In this document: in pieces, positions 21,401 through 27,376 of the stretch
How the letters are laid out: each line of letters opens with the position of its first letter
How positions within the stretch are numbered: position 1 is the first letter of the stretch
Assembly (NCBI GenBank): GCA_020403245.1
Contig: JADBYA010000012.1
Location: forward strand, 62,001 to 126,000
Source of the DNA: Flavobacterium sp.
GTDB taxonomy: Bacteria; Bacteroidota; Bacteroidia; Flavobacteriales; Flavobacteriaceae
Direction of reading: 5' to 3'
DNA: 64,000 nt
Notes under the pieces: generated by a model
Database searches by the model: none
What the model was told of the DNA's origin: nothing
The model's input: the letters and a program-made list of their open reading frames with translations, nothing else
Position numbers and translations under genes: made by a program

Positions 21401-23068
21401 ATTCCAACCATCTCCAAAAGTGTCTCTCATTACAAAAGAATAAGAACATTGCTGTGCAACATCACAAATACTTGTTGAGAATAAAAATGGTCCAGTCCAA
21501 GCACTAAAAGTTCCGTCTCCACAATTGGCTCTAACATAATATTGATAATTTGTTGCAGCAGTTAAACCAGATACAGGGAAATTTGTATTGGTATTTGCAG
21601 TTACTCCAGAACCAGATGGGATTGGAGATCCAGCAGTTTGAACAGCTACTTGCCAAGAGCTAGCGCCTCCGGGATTTGCCCAAGATAATTGAGCACTATT
21701 TTGTCCAATATTAGAAGCACTCAAAGTTGTTGGTGGAGTGCAATTAACACTTTGTAAAGTTAGTGTATAAGCTGTTGTTTGCGGTGTTGCCCATGTAGAA
21801 ATTACTATATAATAGGTAGTTCCAGCCGTTACAGTTAAATCGAATGTTCTCACTGTTGTGGCAGAATTTGCTACACCAGCAATACAACTAACACCAATAT
21901 TGGCACAGCTGTTATATACAAATATTCCAGAAAAGGTTGCTGTGGGTGTCATGGTAACATTGATGACACCATTTGTTGTGGCAGAATAAGAATAAACAAC
22001 ATCATTACCATTTAAATAACTATTTGCAGAACCACAACCAGTTGCTCCTGGACTACCTTCAATTGTAGTATTATCTGAATAATTTGCTGTGTTATCTGTT
22101 GTACTATAAGGTAATGTTCCTATTACAATTGGAGCTGAACAGCTAAATCCAGGTGAAGTTGTTGAAAAGGGGAAAGGGCCAATCCATAAACTATTTGCTC
22201 CAGAACTACACAAAGCTCTTACATAGTATTTATAGCCAGTTGAAGGTGTAAATAAAGCTCCTGTAGATGTAGTAGTAGCCGTATAGGGTAAAGTTCCATT
22301 ATAAACTATTCCAGTTCCTGATGGAGTACCTGCAGCTGGAATAACTTCTATTTCCCATGAAGTCGCACCACTTGGATTTCCCCAACTTAAATTGGCTGAA
22401 GTTTGAGTTATTCCATTGGCAGTAAGTGCTGTTGGATCTAAACATTGTTGAATAACACTAACATTGTCTATTAGCCATCGGTCACCAGCACCATTTACTC
22501 CAGCAACTTGTTGGTTATGAACCTTAACAAAGGAAATATAGACTTGTTGATTTTGGTAAATGGCAGGGAAATTAACTACTTTTTCTTCATAAATATTGAA
22601 AGTAGTTGTCAGATCAGCTTCGGTCCACTGTTGAATTACAGTATAAGCTGCAGGATTAGTTTGTGATGCTGAAGCAGGTGCAACTCTTATCTGATAAACT
22701 GTTCCTTGATTTCCAGCGGCAAAGGAGCGTGTAAAAAAGCGCAATTGTCCATTAACAGGAATGTTAACCAAAGGTGTTGCCAAAAAATCTTCTGAGACAT
22801 CTCCTATGTTCATTGTTTCCCTATTAATAAAGGCAGCATTTGCCCCTTGGAAAACTATTGGAGGGGTTGCTACTGTGTTATTAATTCCCCAGCGTTGTGT
22901 GGTTCCAACTGCGTTATCAAAAACGGCCCAATTTCCAGTTCCTAATGTCCAGTTTGTACTTGGTAATGCATCTGGTCCTGTTGTTGTTTCAAATCCTTCA
23001 AGGGCTAGTTGAGAGTAACCGCAGAGGGAAAAGCAAAATGCTACTAGTAAAAAGGTAATTTTTTTCAT
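15455..23068 (-). CDS. Giant T9SS type B modular surface protein (fibronectin III, choice-of-anchor L, 64-residue repeats)
   Basis: The ATG at 23068 gives the signal peptide MKKITFLLVAFCFSLCGYSQ and a product of 2,537 residues. Domains in order (approximate residues): choice-of-anchor J-like 22-205; fibronectin type III near 212-305, 446-545, 655-745 and 856-950; a PPC-like sandwich near 312-445 and again near 952-1085; two GDGWNGG domains near 548-652 and 750-855; choice-of-anchor L near 1090-1290; six Cys-containing repeats with the core EGITGTWSP...YTFTP between about 1518 and 2360; and a T9SS type B gliding-type sorting domain in the last 85 residues (SIFNRNGLKVYSK, PDGTYYYVIDF). It is expected on the cell surface or secreted, acting in adhesion or substrate binding. 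It has its own terminator and no obvious partner. Function beyond adhesion-like is unknown. Confidence 0.93.
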   Translation of the reverse strand: MKKITFLLVAFCFSLCGYSQLALEGFETTTGPDALPSTNWTLGTGNWAVFDNAVGTTQRWGINNTVATPPIVFQGANAAFINRETMNIGDVSEDFLATPLVNIPVNGQLRFFTRSFAAGNQGTVYQIRVAPASASQTNPAAYTVIQQWTEADLTTTFNIYEEKVVNFPAIYQNQQVYISFVKVHNQQVAGVNGAGDRWLIDNVSVIQQCLDPTALTANGITQTSANLSWGNPSGATSWEIEVIPAAGTPSGTGIVYNGTLPYTATTTSTGALFTPSTGYKYYVRALCSSGANSLWIGPFPFSTTSPGFSCSAPIVIGTLPYSTTDNTANYSDNTTIEGSPGATGCGSANSYLNGNDVVYSYSATTNGVINVTMTPTATFSGIFVYNSCANIGVSCIAGVANSATTVRTFDLTVTAGTTYYIVISTWATPQTTAYTLTLQSVNCTPPTTLSASNIGQNSAQLSWANPGGASSWQVAVQTAGSPIPSGSGVTANTNTNFPVSGLTAATNYQYYVRANCGDGTFSAWTGPFLFSTSICDVAQQCSYSFVMRDTFGDGWNGGTFQVRQNGIVVATLTGPTAADGQNPVTVTVAMCNNTPFDLFWNVAGTFPGEIGVTVINSFGQTIFIKAPGSGTAGTVLYNGNVNCLVPECLAPTALTATNISETGALLGWTTSGPETSWQVLVQAAGLPAPTSTSTGWIVAITNPFNYTGLTSGTSYDFYVRPVCSTTNIGAWSIVKNFNTSVCSLANQCNYTFTMTDSFGDGWNGGTMQVRQNGVVIATLTGPTAAQGITAVSVLVPLCHGIPFELFWNNGGTFPGEMGISIIESLAPQSTVYTKPPGTGTANTLLFSGIVECFPASCPKPNTITTTSITQTSASIGWTEAGTATQWEVIILPVGSPTPLATANGILTSLNPYPAIGLTAATGYDVYVRAICSASDKSYWSNKKTFYTLIANDECVNATVVPVNPSIECVQTVSGSLIGATASPQGNTCDGTDDDDVWFQFTATSTSHSVTLSNVLGSTTDLFHVLYSGNCGSLNQLYCSDNNQTIANNLVIGQTYFIRVYSWTATLGQTTTFNVCIGTIPPPISTNNTQYTTLQLVEDVFLNSTCASVTNVTSSTGTNFGSTNGIAYFNQNGSGFPFSEGIVLTTGNAMSAPGPNTTTLSDGVDLWTGDANLESIILASTGNPMNSRNATKLEFDFVPLVNTINFNFVFASEEYGTFQCAFSDAFAFLLTDISTGITTNLAVIPNTTTPISVVTIRDSQYNNDCLSVNPDYFDAFYGFGGLDPIGSPTNFNGITVPLTATSTVIPGNQYHIKLVIADRLDNAFDSAVFLEGGSLNIGTIELGDDFLQANNTALCNGTNYTITTGLSPSIYTFTWANGNNPIPNETGPNLTITQAGVYSVTVQSIGTTCASSDTIIIEYYDPFVPGTPNDLIRCSSTGFAEFDLSQNNAAALGSLNAANYNISYYTNNSDAVASTNSLPLLYTNTTANTQIIYARIEKNSTDCFEIRTFNLIVNPLVTPLFSIPGSICNGDIAPTLPLTSQNGITGTWSPSVVDNTQTLTYTFTPNPGQCAATIPLVITVNQFCTFGSFASAVWLTNCADNNFFNTVGTGSSIIGPIQNIFPNNDFGTYISNSNTFKLRGAELKTFKITTANVCSARLNYRIYPQSGTPGGFTVLNLPFFDNCDNGSFPSGGPCNSGDQKWQKVLSDTEFPVDLTAFPPGNYVIEVFYDITGDVNSTTQCDDTILINNNGANFIATYTLQNNPTYTFTNPTSCGASDGTITIENLAPDTVFSLTYTDDSTTIGPIIINSNGTGQATLNGLNAGVYANFNYTVNSCSFSTTTLITLTQQPVTPTFNTPAPICSGDTLNALPAVSNEGISGTWSPVLNNLTTTTYTFTPDSINPPQNNLIVNGDFSQGNTAFSTDYQYLTNAGVNGTQKAYGIVTAANSWFQFFPACVSNAPSGGNMMVIDGSTSNGGNDKVWEQTVSVQPNQTYTFSYWLQTIAMPNPAVIEVTINGVSLGIITAPLSNCLTNQYNYTWNSGNNTTAQIVIYDRITPSNGNDFSLDDISFVANISNPCATTTTLTITVNQPTPATFSAIPAICSGGIAPSLPATSLEGFTGNWLPNIVDNTQTLPYTFTPTPGQCATSGSVSVTVTPNVTPVFAIGTSITACAGVSLQVLLPTISDNGITGTWNPSTLDYSIIGTTVYTFTPTNGLCATTTTLTALINPNITPTFTQVPPICSGRPLNPLPISSIEGITGTWSPGLNNLATTTYTFTPTAGLCAVSTTMAITVNPNITPTFTAIPPLCVGETAPSLPITSIEGITGNWSPTTIDNTISGIYTFTPGINECATIGSLSVTVQDGFDFEIEGSCVDNDFILEVKVLNNSFDISTAEFEWFNSSLQSVGNNSSTFNVTDYLNSTTAIEVLPLTFSAGVNTATGCYKTKPITLDRIICGIQKGISTNNDGDNEFFDLQLFNVKHLSIFNRNGLKVYSKSNYTNQWIGQSDNGDQLPDGTYYYVIDFNDNLPAKTGWIYKISEK

Positions 23069-23195
23069 ATGCAAATAATATTTTTTTTTAGGTCATATGG
23101 AATGGCTCAATCTTCATTGGTGTTTGCTTTCGCAAACTTCTTGTTATTGGCGATTTCATATTGAAATTTTAAGACTTTAAAGTTAATAAAAAAAA

Positions 23196-24059
23196 TTACA
23201 CTTTAAATATCCCTCCAAAAGTTATAATTCTTTGTAAAAAGAAAAAGTGTTGTGAAGCAGTATCTGAGGAACTGCTTGTGGTTCTAATATCATCCATGTC
23301 GATATAACCTCCTTTTAGTTCAGTTTGAACAAAAAAGTATTTGAAAAAGGTAAAGTTCAGACCCACTTTTGCAGAAACACCATATCCTGAAACATGAAAA
23401 TCGTCATGTCTTTCTTTTCCAAGTAATTTTGCATTTGTTTTTGGATACAGCAAACCAGCTCCTAATCCTTCAGTGATATTCAACTGAAATTTATCTGTGT
23501 TTTTTATTTTGAAAAGTCCAGAAATATCATCAACACGACAAAATTCTGTATTTACATAATTCAAACCATCAGTGTGTTCAAATTGTAAAAAATTCCCATC
23601 AGTCAAATCTATTGTATGATTTCCTGAAGGTAAATAAATTCCAGCATAATTCGCATAAGACTCGCCTATTTCACCACCAATTTCAACTTCTTGATTTTGT
23701 AACATTACATACTTCATGTGATCAAAACCAACCGAAATATTATAATGATCATTAATAAAATAGCCTATCCTAAAATTGGTTTCTGGAATTGTCATTTTTG
23801 TTGGATTTATATAGTTTATGTGCCAACCCATTGGTTTGTCTTCTGCGTTTACATTATATAGAGTAAAATCATAATCTCGCCCTTTAAAATGAATATCCGA
23901 TTTTGAAAAACTCTCACGATTACCTCCCCAATAAAAATACATTTTACCTTTATTATGTGCCGTAAATTTATGAGGTGTTATAGAGATTGTGTCTTGTGAT
24001 ACAATAGTTTGCGGACTTACAATAAAAGATAGAATTGAAAATATAATTATTTTTTTCAA
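23196..24059 (-). CDS. Predicted outer-membrane beta-barrel protein
   Basis: The 287-residue product has a signal peptide (MKKIIIFSILSFIVSPQTIVSQ) and alternating amphipathic strands ending in the aromatic-rich FFFLQRIITFGGIFKV, as expected of a small beta-barrel. Segments such as GYFINDHYNISVGFDHMKYVM and VGLNFTFFKYFFVQTELKGGYI look like strand hairpins. No specific family was recognised. It is 18 bases downstream of kdsA, so it may be co-transcribed with the lipopolysaccharide-core gene, but a functional link is not shown. Confidence 0.75.
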   Translation of the reverse strand: MKKIIIFSILSFIVSPQTIVSQDTISITPHKFTAHNKGKMYFYWGGNRESFSKSDIHFKGRDYDFTLYNVNAEDKPMGWHINYINPTKMTIPETNFRIGYFINDHYNISVGFDHMKYVMLQNQEVEIGGEIGESYANYAGIYLPSGNHTIDLTDGNFLQFEHTDGLNYVNTEFCRVDDISGLFKIKNTDKFQLNITEGLGAGLLYPKTNAKLLGKERHDDFHVSGYGVSAKVGLNFTFFKYFFVQTELKGGYIDMDDIRTTSSSSDTASQHFFFLQRIITFGGIFKV

Positions 24060-24077
24060 AATTACAGTTAGTAAATA

Positions 24078-24896
24078 TTAAAATAGGTTTATGGTTTGTC
24101 TTATAGCTACTAATCGTGTCATTAAACCTTCAAAATAGTCTAAATGAAGCATATTTGCACCATCGCTTTTAGCAAGAGCTGGATCAAAATGGGTTTCAAT
24201 GAAGATGCCATCAACACCAACTGCAATTCCTGCTTTGGCTATAGTTTCAATCATATCGGGTCTTCCACCAGTAACGCCTGTTGTTTGATTGGGTTGTTGA
24301 AGAGAATGGGTAACATCAAGCACGGTTGTAGCAAACTGTTGCATGGTTGGAATCCCACGATAATCAACGATCATGTCTTGATAGCCAAACATAGTTCCTC
24401 TATCGGTAACCATCACCTTTTGATTATTACAATCCAATACTTTTTGAACGGCATGTTTCATGCTTTCCGGACTCATAAATTGACCTTTTTTCAAGTTAAC
24501 TACTTTGCCTGTATTTGCGGCTGCAACGACCAAATCGGTTTGACGTACTAAAAAAGCTGGAATTTGCAACACATCTACATATTCTGCCGCTTTATCAGCA
24601 TCTTCATTGGTGTGAATATCTGTAACGGTTGGCACATGAAAAGTTTCAGAAACCTTGCGAAGTATTTTCAATGCTTTCTCATCTCCAATTCCCGAAAAGC
24701 TGTCAATTCTAGATCGATTTGCTTTTTTAAAAGAACCTTTGAAAACATAAGGAATAGCTAGTTTATCAGTAATGGAAACTAATTTTTCGGCAATTCTCAT
24801 TGCCATTTCTTCGCCTTCAATGGCACAGGGTCCAGCAAGAACAAAGAAATTTCCACTATCACTATTCTTGATTTGTGGAATAGATTTTATATTCAT
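24078..24896 (-). CDS. kdsA: 3-Deoxy-8-phosphooctulonate synthase (KDO-8-phosphate synthase)
   Basis: This 272-residue TIM-barrel enzyme condenses phosphoenolpyruvate with arabinose 5-phosphate to make KDO 8-phosphate for lipid A core. Family motifs present are FVLAGPCAIEG, FKGSFKKANRSR (PEP and phosphate binding), TDIHTNEDAD, and the long VTDRGTMFGYQDMIVDYRGIP block; DVTHSLQQPN follows. The arrangement includes a Cys in AGPC and an Asp near the end that in this family accompany metal-dependent forms, but metal use is inference. Length is normal. Confidence 0.96.
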   Translation of the reverse strand: MNIKSIPQIKNSDSGNFFVLAGPCAIEGEEMAMRIAEKLVSITDKLAIPYVFKGSFKKANRSRIDSFSGIGDEKALKILRKVSETFHVPTVTDIHTNEDADKAAEYVDVLQIPAFLVRQTDLVVAAANTGKVVNLKKGQFMSPESMKHAVQKVLDCNNQKVMVTDRGTMFGYQDMIVDYRGIPTMQQFATTVLDVTHSLQQPNQTTGVTGGRPDMIETIAKAGIAVGVDGIFIETHFDPALAKSDGANMLHLDYFEGLMTRLVAIRQTINLF

Positions 24897-24964
24897 AAAT
24901 TTTTACATTTAAAAAATGCTAAGTTATGAATATTTTGGTTATCTTTTTATAGATATTTTTTTAG

Positions 24965-25423
24965 TTATTTTTTAATGCTAAGTCCTATTGGTACTAATAA
25001 TTGACCTCTTTCATAAATATTTAAATACAATATAATTGGTTTGGGTTGACCCTCCCAAGTCAATTCATATACATCCAAAAAACCAGCCCCCATTTCGCTT
25101 CTTTTTGTTGGAAATGGGCAACAACTTTCTAGTTTTGTAAATGTGATTTTTTCACCTTTTGGTCCCGCTAAAGCATTTAAAAAACGTTGAGAATTCAGAT
25201 TTTCGTCTTTGGTATTTTTATAAAAAACATTGATGGGATAATCTTGATCGTATCCATATTTTTTATCCTTACTGTATTCGGTAAGAATAAATGTATTCTC
25301 TTTTGACAGTGTTGGGATTGGGGCATTGTCATCCACATTTTTGAGGGTTGATTTTGTACTAACACAAGATGAAAATAAAGAAATTAGAATCACAAAATAG
25401 AATAAGTTGATTGTATTTTTCAT
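24965..25423 (-). CDS. Small exported lipoprotein of unknown function
   Basis: This 152-residue protein has a lipoprotein signal (SLFSSC, lipidation Cys near residue 20). The mature part contains a recognisable block around FLNALAGPKGEKITFTKLESCCPFPTK followed by LDVYELTWEGQPKPIILYLN. The double cysteine and the GxGFLDVYE segment look conserved-type but no named domain was recognised. It is upstream of kdsA on the same strand with a 68-base gap. Database names linking such proteins to KDO-8-P synthase should not be trusted, as this is not a TIM barrel. Confidence 0.75.
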   Translation of the reverse strand: MKNTINLFYFVILISLFSSCVSTKSTLKNVDDNAPIPTLSKENTFILTEYSKDKKYGYDQDYPINVFYKNTKDENLNSQRFLNALAGPKGEKITFTKLESCCPFPTKRSEMGAGFLDVYELTWEGQPKPIILYLNIYERGQLLVPIGLSIKK

Positions 25424-25554
25424 GAGATAAAAGTTTTTTTTGATCTTGCAATAATCATGCTAATGTTGAAACTACTTTAAATTTCTTATTTATGGTTCAC
25501 TTAAATTCAACTTAATTTTATATTCAAAATTACGTTATTTTCAATAAATATTAA

Positions 25555-25586
25555 TTGTTAGAAACAAGTTTATATTTCTATTTTTG
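25555..25586 (+). promoter_or_regulatory. Bacteroidota-type promoter for the YeeE/YedE gene pair
   Basis: A perfect TAnnTTTG element (TATTTTTG, 25579-25586) lies 22 bases before the ATG, with a TTG at 25555-25557 in the region where the -33 element is expected. This matches the primary sigma factor consensus of Bacteroidota. Confidence 0.55.
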
Positions 25587-25607
25587 TAAAAAAAAATATT
25601 TTTATTC

Positions 25608-26165
25608 ATGGAATTAATCACACATACTTGGCATTGGGCGATTGCCGGATTTATAATAGGATTGGTTATGCTTTCGCTTAATTATTTTGGAAAAGTATTT
25701 GGTATGTCATCCAATCTGCGTTCCTTATGTTCGATGACTGGAGTTGGGAATAAAGTACCTTTCTTTGATTGGGATTGGAAATCGCAACGCTGGAACCTTG
25801 CCGTAGTTCTTGGTGCTATGCTAGGTGGATTTGTAGCAGTTCATTTTCTAAGCGATCCTTCCAATGTTTCTATAAATCCAAAAACTATAACACAATTAAC
25901 CAACATGGGAATTGATGCTCCAAACGGAAAATTATTGCCTGATGCACTTTTTGGAAACGAAATGTTCCAATCACCCAAAATAATCTTCATCCTTATTATC
26001 GGCGGAATATTGATAGGTTTTGGTTCACGTTATGCTGGTGGTTGTACTTCGGGACATGCTATTGCTGGGATGAGTAATTTGCAATTACCTTCTTTAAAAG
26101 CGGTGATAGGTTTCTTTGTCGGCGGATTGATTATGGCACATTTTATTTTACCTTTAATTTTCTAA
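25608..26165 (+). CDS. YeeE/YedE family sulfur-compound transporter, first half
   Basis: The 185-residue membrane protein has about five hydrophobic segments and the YeeE/YedE (TsuA-type thiosulfate transporter) signature GFGSRYAGGCTSGHAIAGMSNLQLPSL, in which the GGCTSGH cysteine is the conserved sulfur-handling residue. Together with the next gene it forms a split two-subunit version of the transporter. The pair is coded three bases apart and beside a Crp/Fnr gene, an arrangement common in Bacteroidota. Likely substrate is thiosulfate or another small sulfur species. Confidence 0.9.
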   Translation: MELITHTWHWAIAGFIIGLVMLSLNYFGKVFGMSSNLRSLCSMTGVGNKVPFFDWDWKSQRWNLAVVLGAMLGGFVAVHFLSDPSNVSINPKTITQLTNMGIDAPNGKLLPDALFGNEMFQSPKIIFILIIGGILIGFGSRYAGGCTSGHAIAGMSNLQLPSLKAVIGFFVGGLIMAHFILPLIF

Positions 26166-26168
26166 ATC

Positions 26169-26582
26169 ATGAATTTACTAAAATATATAATTGTTGGTTT
26201 TATTTTCGGAATAGTTTTAACCAAAACCGAAGCTGTTTCATGGTACCGTATTTATGAAATGTTTCAGTTTCAGTCGTTTCACATGTATGGCATTATCATG
26301 ACGGCAATAGCTACAGGATTGATTGGCATTCAAATTATTAAAAGGAATCAATGGAAGGATTTTAACGGAAATATTTTTTATATCCAAGACAAAGAAAAAG
26401 GAAATGTTCGCTATTGGATGGGTGGCATACTTTTCGGACTGGGTTGGGCAATGGTTGGCGCTTGTCCTGGACCAATTTTCATTCTCTTAGGTTCTGGATT
26501 TTTGAGTGTCGGATTGATATTGATTGGTGCTCTTTTTGGAACATTTTTATATGGTGTTTTAAAAGATAAATTACCACATTAA
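26169..26582 (+). CDS. YeeE/YedE family sulfur-compound transporter, second half
   Basis: The 137-residue protein has four hydrophobic segments and the second conserved cysteine motif of the family in GWAMVGACPGPIFILLGSG. It complements the preceding gene, which carries the other Cys motif. The gene converges with the Crp/Fnr gene, with four bases between the stop codons, so transcripts may overlap. Confidence 0.9.
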   Translation: MNLLKYIIVGFIFGIVLTKTEAVSWYRIYEMFQFQSFHMYGIIMTAIATGLIGIQIIKRNQWKDFNGNIFYIQDKEKGNVRYWMGGILFGLGWAMVGACPGPIFILLGSGFLSVGLILIGALFGTFLYGVLKDKLPH

Positions 26583-26586
26583 TAAG

Positions 26587-27267
26587 TTAATCAGCCAAGC
26601 GGCGAAGTTTAATTTTGTCGATAATTTTAATCCGCTTGCCAATCAATTCAATTACACCATTTTTGTTCAATTCAGAAAGCAATCGAATGCAACTTTCAGT
26701 AGCAGTACCAATCATTCCTGCTAATTCTTCTCTTGAAAGTTGAAGTCTTAATAGGCCTTCTTTATCGGTGCCGAAAGTTTCTTCTAAATAAAGTAACGTT
26801 CCTGCCAATCGTTCCTTAACACTTTTTTGCGCCATATCGACCATATGCTCATCAGCATCTTTCAAATCACCACAAATGCTTTTCATGACATTCATAGAAA
26901 AATTATTATTTTGATTGAAAAACTGCATAATTTCAGTTTTCGGAATAAAACAAACTTCCATATCTTCTAGGGCAACAGCACTCAAATTAGCAGGTTCATT
27001 AGTAATCATAGAACGCTGACCGAGCAATTCTCCAGGTTTTACCAATTTAACAATCTGATCTTTTCCGTTGGAACTTAGCTTTGAAAGTTTACAAACGCCA
27101 TCTTTTATACAATAAATACCATTTGTTGTTTCACCTTCTTCAAAAATAGGTTCACCCTTCTTAATGGTATGGGATGTTTTGCATTCGGCCATTTTGAGTA
27201 GCTCATCTTTGCCCAAAGCTTTGAGGGAGCTAAATTGTCTGACGATACATTGTTCACATTTACTCAT
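26587..27267 (-). CDS. Crp/Fnr family transcriptional regulator, predicted oxygen or redox regulator of cbb3 oxidase genes
   Basis: The ATG at 27267 (MSKCEQCIVRQF) gives 226 residues; a longer frame to 27324 would run through the regulatory palindrome and is rejected. Domains: a cyclic-nucleotide-binding-like beta-barrel (about 20-135), dimer helix (about 135-165) and a winged helix with recognition helix TATESCIRLLSEL, which keeps the Glu and Arg used by FNR and CRP for the TGA core. A CxxC pair at residues 4 and 7, plus further cysteines, is reminiscent of FNR cluster ligands, but spacing is not that of E. coli FNR, so iron-sulfur sensing is uncertain. Divergent from ccoI; a shared palindrome lies between them. 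Confidence 0.9.
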   Translation of the reverse strand: MSKCEQCIVRQFSSLKALGKDELLKMAECKTSHTIKKGEPIFEEGETTNGIYCIKDGVCKLSKLSSNGKDQIVKLVKPGELLGQRSMITNEPANLSAVALEDMEVCFIPKTEIMQFFNQNNNFSMNVMKSICGDLKDADEHMVDMAQKSVKERLAGTLLYLEETFGTDKEGLLRLQLSREELAGMIGTATESCIRLLSELNKNGVIELIGKRIKIIDKIKLRRLAD

Positions 27268-27293
27268 AGTTCCTATTTTGATTTTTCCTATTA

Positions 27294-27301
27294 CAAATAT
27301 A
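27294..27301 (-). promoter_or_regulatory. Predicted -7 element of the Crp/Fnr gene
   Basis: On the minus strand the sequence reads TATATTTG, a perfect TAnnTTTG, 27 bases before the ATG. The Fnr-type palindrome at 27311-27324 is centred 20 bp upstream of it, inside the promoter, a position that suggests repression or autoregulation rather than activation. Confidence 0.5.
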
Positions 27302-27310
27302 TCCAATTGT

Positions 27311-27354
27311 ATGACAAATATCATATTTTAATTTATACCAAATATAAATCTTTG
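27311..27354 (+). promoter_or_regulatory. Fnr-type box and promoter of ccoI
   Basis: ATGACAAATATCAT at 27311-27324 fits ATGA-N6-TCAT. A near-consensus AATCTTTG element at 27347-27354 lies 33 bp from it, centre to centre. The same box and the same spacing occur before ccoS and hemN. A box about 41 bp upstream of the start site is the classical activating position for Fnr proteins. Confidence 0.75.
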
Positions 27355-27376
27355 TCATAGGTAAAATGAGCAAATT

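Noticed and set aside
24965..25423. Second KDO-8-phosphate synthase
   Set aside because: The protein is a short lipoprotein with no TIM-barrel motifs; only its position next to kdsA invites that name.
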